From contig JAGYOJ010000012.1 in assembly GCA_018399435.1 (NCBI GenBank), positions 1-15,491 of the forward strand: 15,491 bases of DNA, written 5' to 3'. Origin of the DNA: Actinomycetota bacterium (GTDB lineage Bacteria > Actinomycetota > Humimicrobiia > Humimicrobiales > Humimicrobiaceae). Both the position numbers and the translations under genes were made by a program. How positions within the stretch are numbered: position 1 is the first letter of the stretch; every line of letters begins with the position of its first letter. Of this stretch, positions 14,156 through 15,491 are shown one piece after another. The notes beneath the pieces are model-generated. The model worked only from the letters and a program-made list of their open reading frames with translations. It ran no database searches and was not told where the DNA came from.

Positions 14156-15367
14156 CTATTTTCCCCCCTTCTTTTCAGATTCTTCCATGAATGTTTTATA
14201 AGTATCTATTGTTTCACTGTCAAATAAAGACCTTTTTGAAGAATTGGCCTTCCCTCTCAATATTCCAACTAATTCTTCTGCATCTTTTGCACTAATTTTA
14301 TAGCCCAAAGATTTTAGTTTAGCAGTTAACGCTTTAGGCCCAGAATATTTTCCAATTATTACTTTTCTCTCCAGCCCTACATCATCAGCATTAAATAATT
14401 CATAAGTTTCAGGATTTTTTAAAACAGTTGCCGCCTTATTTTCACCTTCATATACAAAAATATTACCGCCTACTATAGGCTTCCATGTTGGCAGTATTCT
14501 TCCAGAAGCAATTGCTACATATTCTGATAAAGCCCTCAACAACTTAGTATTTAATCCAATATCAATACCTTCTATGTATTTTAAAGCCATAATGAATTCT
14601 TCAAATGAAGCATTCCCGGCTCTTTCTCCCAAGCCATTAATGGTGGTATTAACATAGGTAGCGCCAGCTTTAATGCCAGCAATTGCATTGGCTATGGCCA
14701 TTCCAAAATCATTATGTGTATGCATTTCTATTTCAATGCCAATAATATCTATAATATTTTTAACTTTCATAAAAGTATCAAAAGGATCTAAAATCCCCAA
14801 TGTATCACAATATCTTAGCCTATCTGCTCCTGCATCCCTTGCAGTCCTGGCGAATCTAAGCAAAAATTCCATATCTGACCTGGAAGAATCTTCTGCATTA
14901 ACTGATACATAAAGATTATGCTTTTTTGCATAAGCTACAGAATTTTTAACGCTTTCTAAAACCCATTCCCGGCTCTTTTTAAGCTTATGTTCTATGTGGA
15001 TATCAGAAGAAGATATTGATATTGCAACTGCATCAACCCCGCATTCCAGTGATGCATCAATATCTGATTTTACTGCCCGGTTCCAGCCAAGGATACTACA
15101 ATTTAAATCTAATGAAGCTATCTTTTTTATTGCTTTTTTTTCATCGCCTCCCATTGCAGGTATCCCCGCTTCTATTTGCTGGACTCCAATTTTGTCAAGC
15201 ATCTTTGCAATATGAATTTTTTCATCATTGGCAAAAACGACACCAGCAGTCTGCTCTCCATCCCTTAAAGTAGTATCGTCTATCTTTATTTTTGTCGGAT
15301 CAATCTTGTTCCCAGCTTTTTGTGAGAACTCAGTTAATAGGTCAATTCCTCTCATAGTTATCACCAT
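14156..15367 (-). CDS. Homocitrate synthase/NifV-like paralogue A (barrel intact, C-terminal catalytic motif lost)
   Basis: The first gene of the operon, 403 residues as opened at 15367. The second ATG at 15355 (Met5) is the likelier start because GGTGA sits 5 bases before it. The barrel is canonical: DTTLRDGEQTAG (31-42), EAGIPAMGG (67-74), SSSDIH (119-124), AEDSSRSD (158-165), the metal ligands His216 and His218 in HTHND, and NGLGERAGN (244-252). The C-terminal segment that should read HESGIHADG is YEGENKAAT (306-314), aligned without a gap between conserved NIF and VLKNP, and GKHSG is GKYSG (339-343). The residues normally acting from the lid are thus gone. The barrel resembles NifV-type homocitrate synthases more than LeuA. 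It lacks the N-terminal extension and TFRDGQQ motif that I recall for the characterised clostridial Re-citrate synthase. Confidence 0.87.
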   Translation of the reverse strand: MVITMRGIDLLTEFSQKAGNKIDPTKIKIDDTTLRDGEQTAGVVFANDEKIHIAKMLDKIGVQQIEAGIPAMGGDEKKAIKKIASLDLNCSILGWNRAVKSDIDASLECGVDAVAISISSSDIHIEHKLKKSREWVLESVKNSVAYAKKHNLYVSVNAEDSSRSDMEFLLRFARTARDAGADRLRYCDTLGILDPFDTFMKVKNIIDIIGIEIEMHTHNDFGMAIANAIAGIKAGATYVNTTINGLGERAGNASFEEFIMALKYIEGIDIGLNTKLLRALSEYVAIASGRILPTWKPIVGGNIFVYEGENKAATVLKNPETYELFNADDVGLERKVIIGKYSGPKALTAKLKSLGYKISAKDAEELVGILRGKANSSKRSLFDSETIDTYKTFMEESEKKGGK

Positions 15368-15454
15368 GCTTTATAAAAATATAATATTTCATCTATAAAT
15401 AAAAAATTTTTAAAATTTTTGCAAAAATATACAAAAATTCTATATTTTAGAATA

Positions 15455-15483
15455 ATTATAGCATTATTTTGAATTTATGCTAA
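15455..15483 (-). promoter_or_regulatory. Candidate promoter of the synthase-LeuCD-dehydrogenase operon
   Basis: On the minus strand: TTAGCA (15483-15478), a 17-base spacer, then a perfect TATAAT (15460-15455) preceded by TGC, which makes an extended -10 (TGnTATAAT). The predicted start near 15448 gives a leader of about 90 bases before the ATG at 15355. The leader is almost pure A+T. I see no T-box, leader peptide or stable hairpin in it. Confidence 0.6.
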
Positions 15484-15491
15484 TATTTTTA

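Noticed and set aside
12974..15367. The two synthase genes as 2-isopropylmalate synthase (LeuA)
   Set aside because: Both lack the C-terminal regulatory domain of typical LeuA, and paralogue A has NifV-like segments (EAGIPAMGG, NTTINGLGERAGN). Substrate remains unproven, but the name LeuA is not supported.
12974..15367. Paralogue A or B as a simple pseudogene
   Set aside because: Both are full length without stops or frameshifts, and the altered motif in A aligns with no gap between conserved flanks. The losses are confined to separate, complementary sites, which is unlike random decay.
15368..15491. Hairpins or a riboswitch in the leader of the synthase operon
   Set aside because: The region contains A and T runs that can pair in many ways, but no G+C-containing stem, T-box core or known riboswitch motif. 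Only the promoter was kept.

Overview
The window is A+T-rich bacterial DNA, about two-thirds A+T by eye, with tightly packed operons, mostly good Shine-Dalgarno sites and no phage, transposon, CRISPR or RNA gene that I can see. The gene content fits an anaerobic or fermentative bacterium: a 4-aminobenzoate operon, an osmoprotectant importer, and homocitrate-synthase-type enzymes used with a LeuCD-type hydratase and an isocitrate-type dehydrogenase. I cannot assign a phylum. Clostridia and A+T-rich uncultured subsurface lineages both fit.

Layout. (1) 1-2272, minus strand: pabA-pabB-pabC, with overlapping stop and start codons and pabC cut by the window edge. It makes 4-aminobenzoate from chorismate for folate. 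(2) 2351-4055, plus strand and divergent from pab: a two-gene ABC-2 transporter (ATPase plus membrane protein), probably an exporter. (3) 4127-8721, plus strand: an OpuC/OsmF-type glycine betaine/choline importer made of a lipoprotein receptor, an ATPase with a CBS-like tail and two permeases. A pyridine-nucleotide disulfide oxidoreductase gene lies between receptor and ATPase. (4) 8725-9141, minus strand: yjbQ, convergent with the importer. (5) 9153-9995, minus strand: an apparently unassigned stretch that is the decayed remnant of a phosphoenolpyruvate synthase gene. It still has promoter-like sequence, a ribosome-binding site and its native stop, but the centre is deleted and many stops interrupt it. 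(6) 10111-15367, minus strand: five genes with almost no spacing, ending at a strong hairpin terminator (10061-10085). In transcription order they are two tandem homocitrate-synthase/NifV-like paralogues, a LeuC/aconitase-type large subunit, a LeuD-type small subunit and an isocitrate/homoisocitrate-type dehydrogenase. Together they look like a complete condensation, isomerisation and oxidative decarboxylation module: oxaloacetate to 2-oxoglutarate, 2-oxoglutarate to 2-oxoadipate, or both.

The most interesting observation is in that last operon. The two synthase paralogues have lost different, complementary parts of the active site. The upstream protein keeps the TIM-barrel metal and substrate residues (DTTLRDGEQ, HTHND, GERAGN), but its C-terminal catalytic HESGIHADG segment has become YEGENKAAT with no gap. 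The downstream protein keeps HESGIHADG and GKHSG, but its barrel has RNGEQ, YNHND and GEGTGN. In this family the C-terminal segment of one subunit completes the barrel site of its partner. I therefore infer an obligate heteromeric synthase in which one protein supplies the barrel and the other the lid. The residues are read directly; the heteromer is inference.
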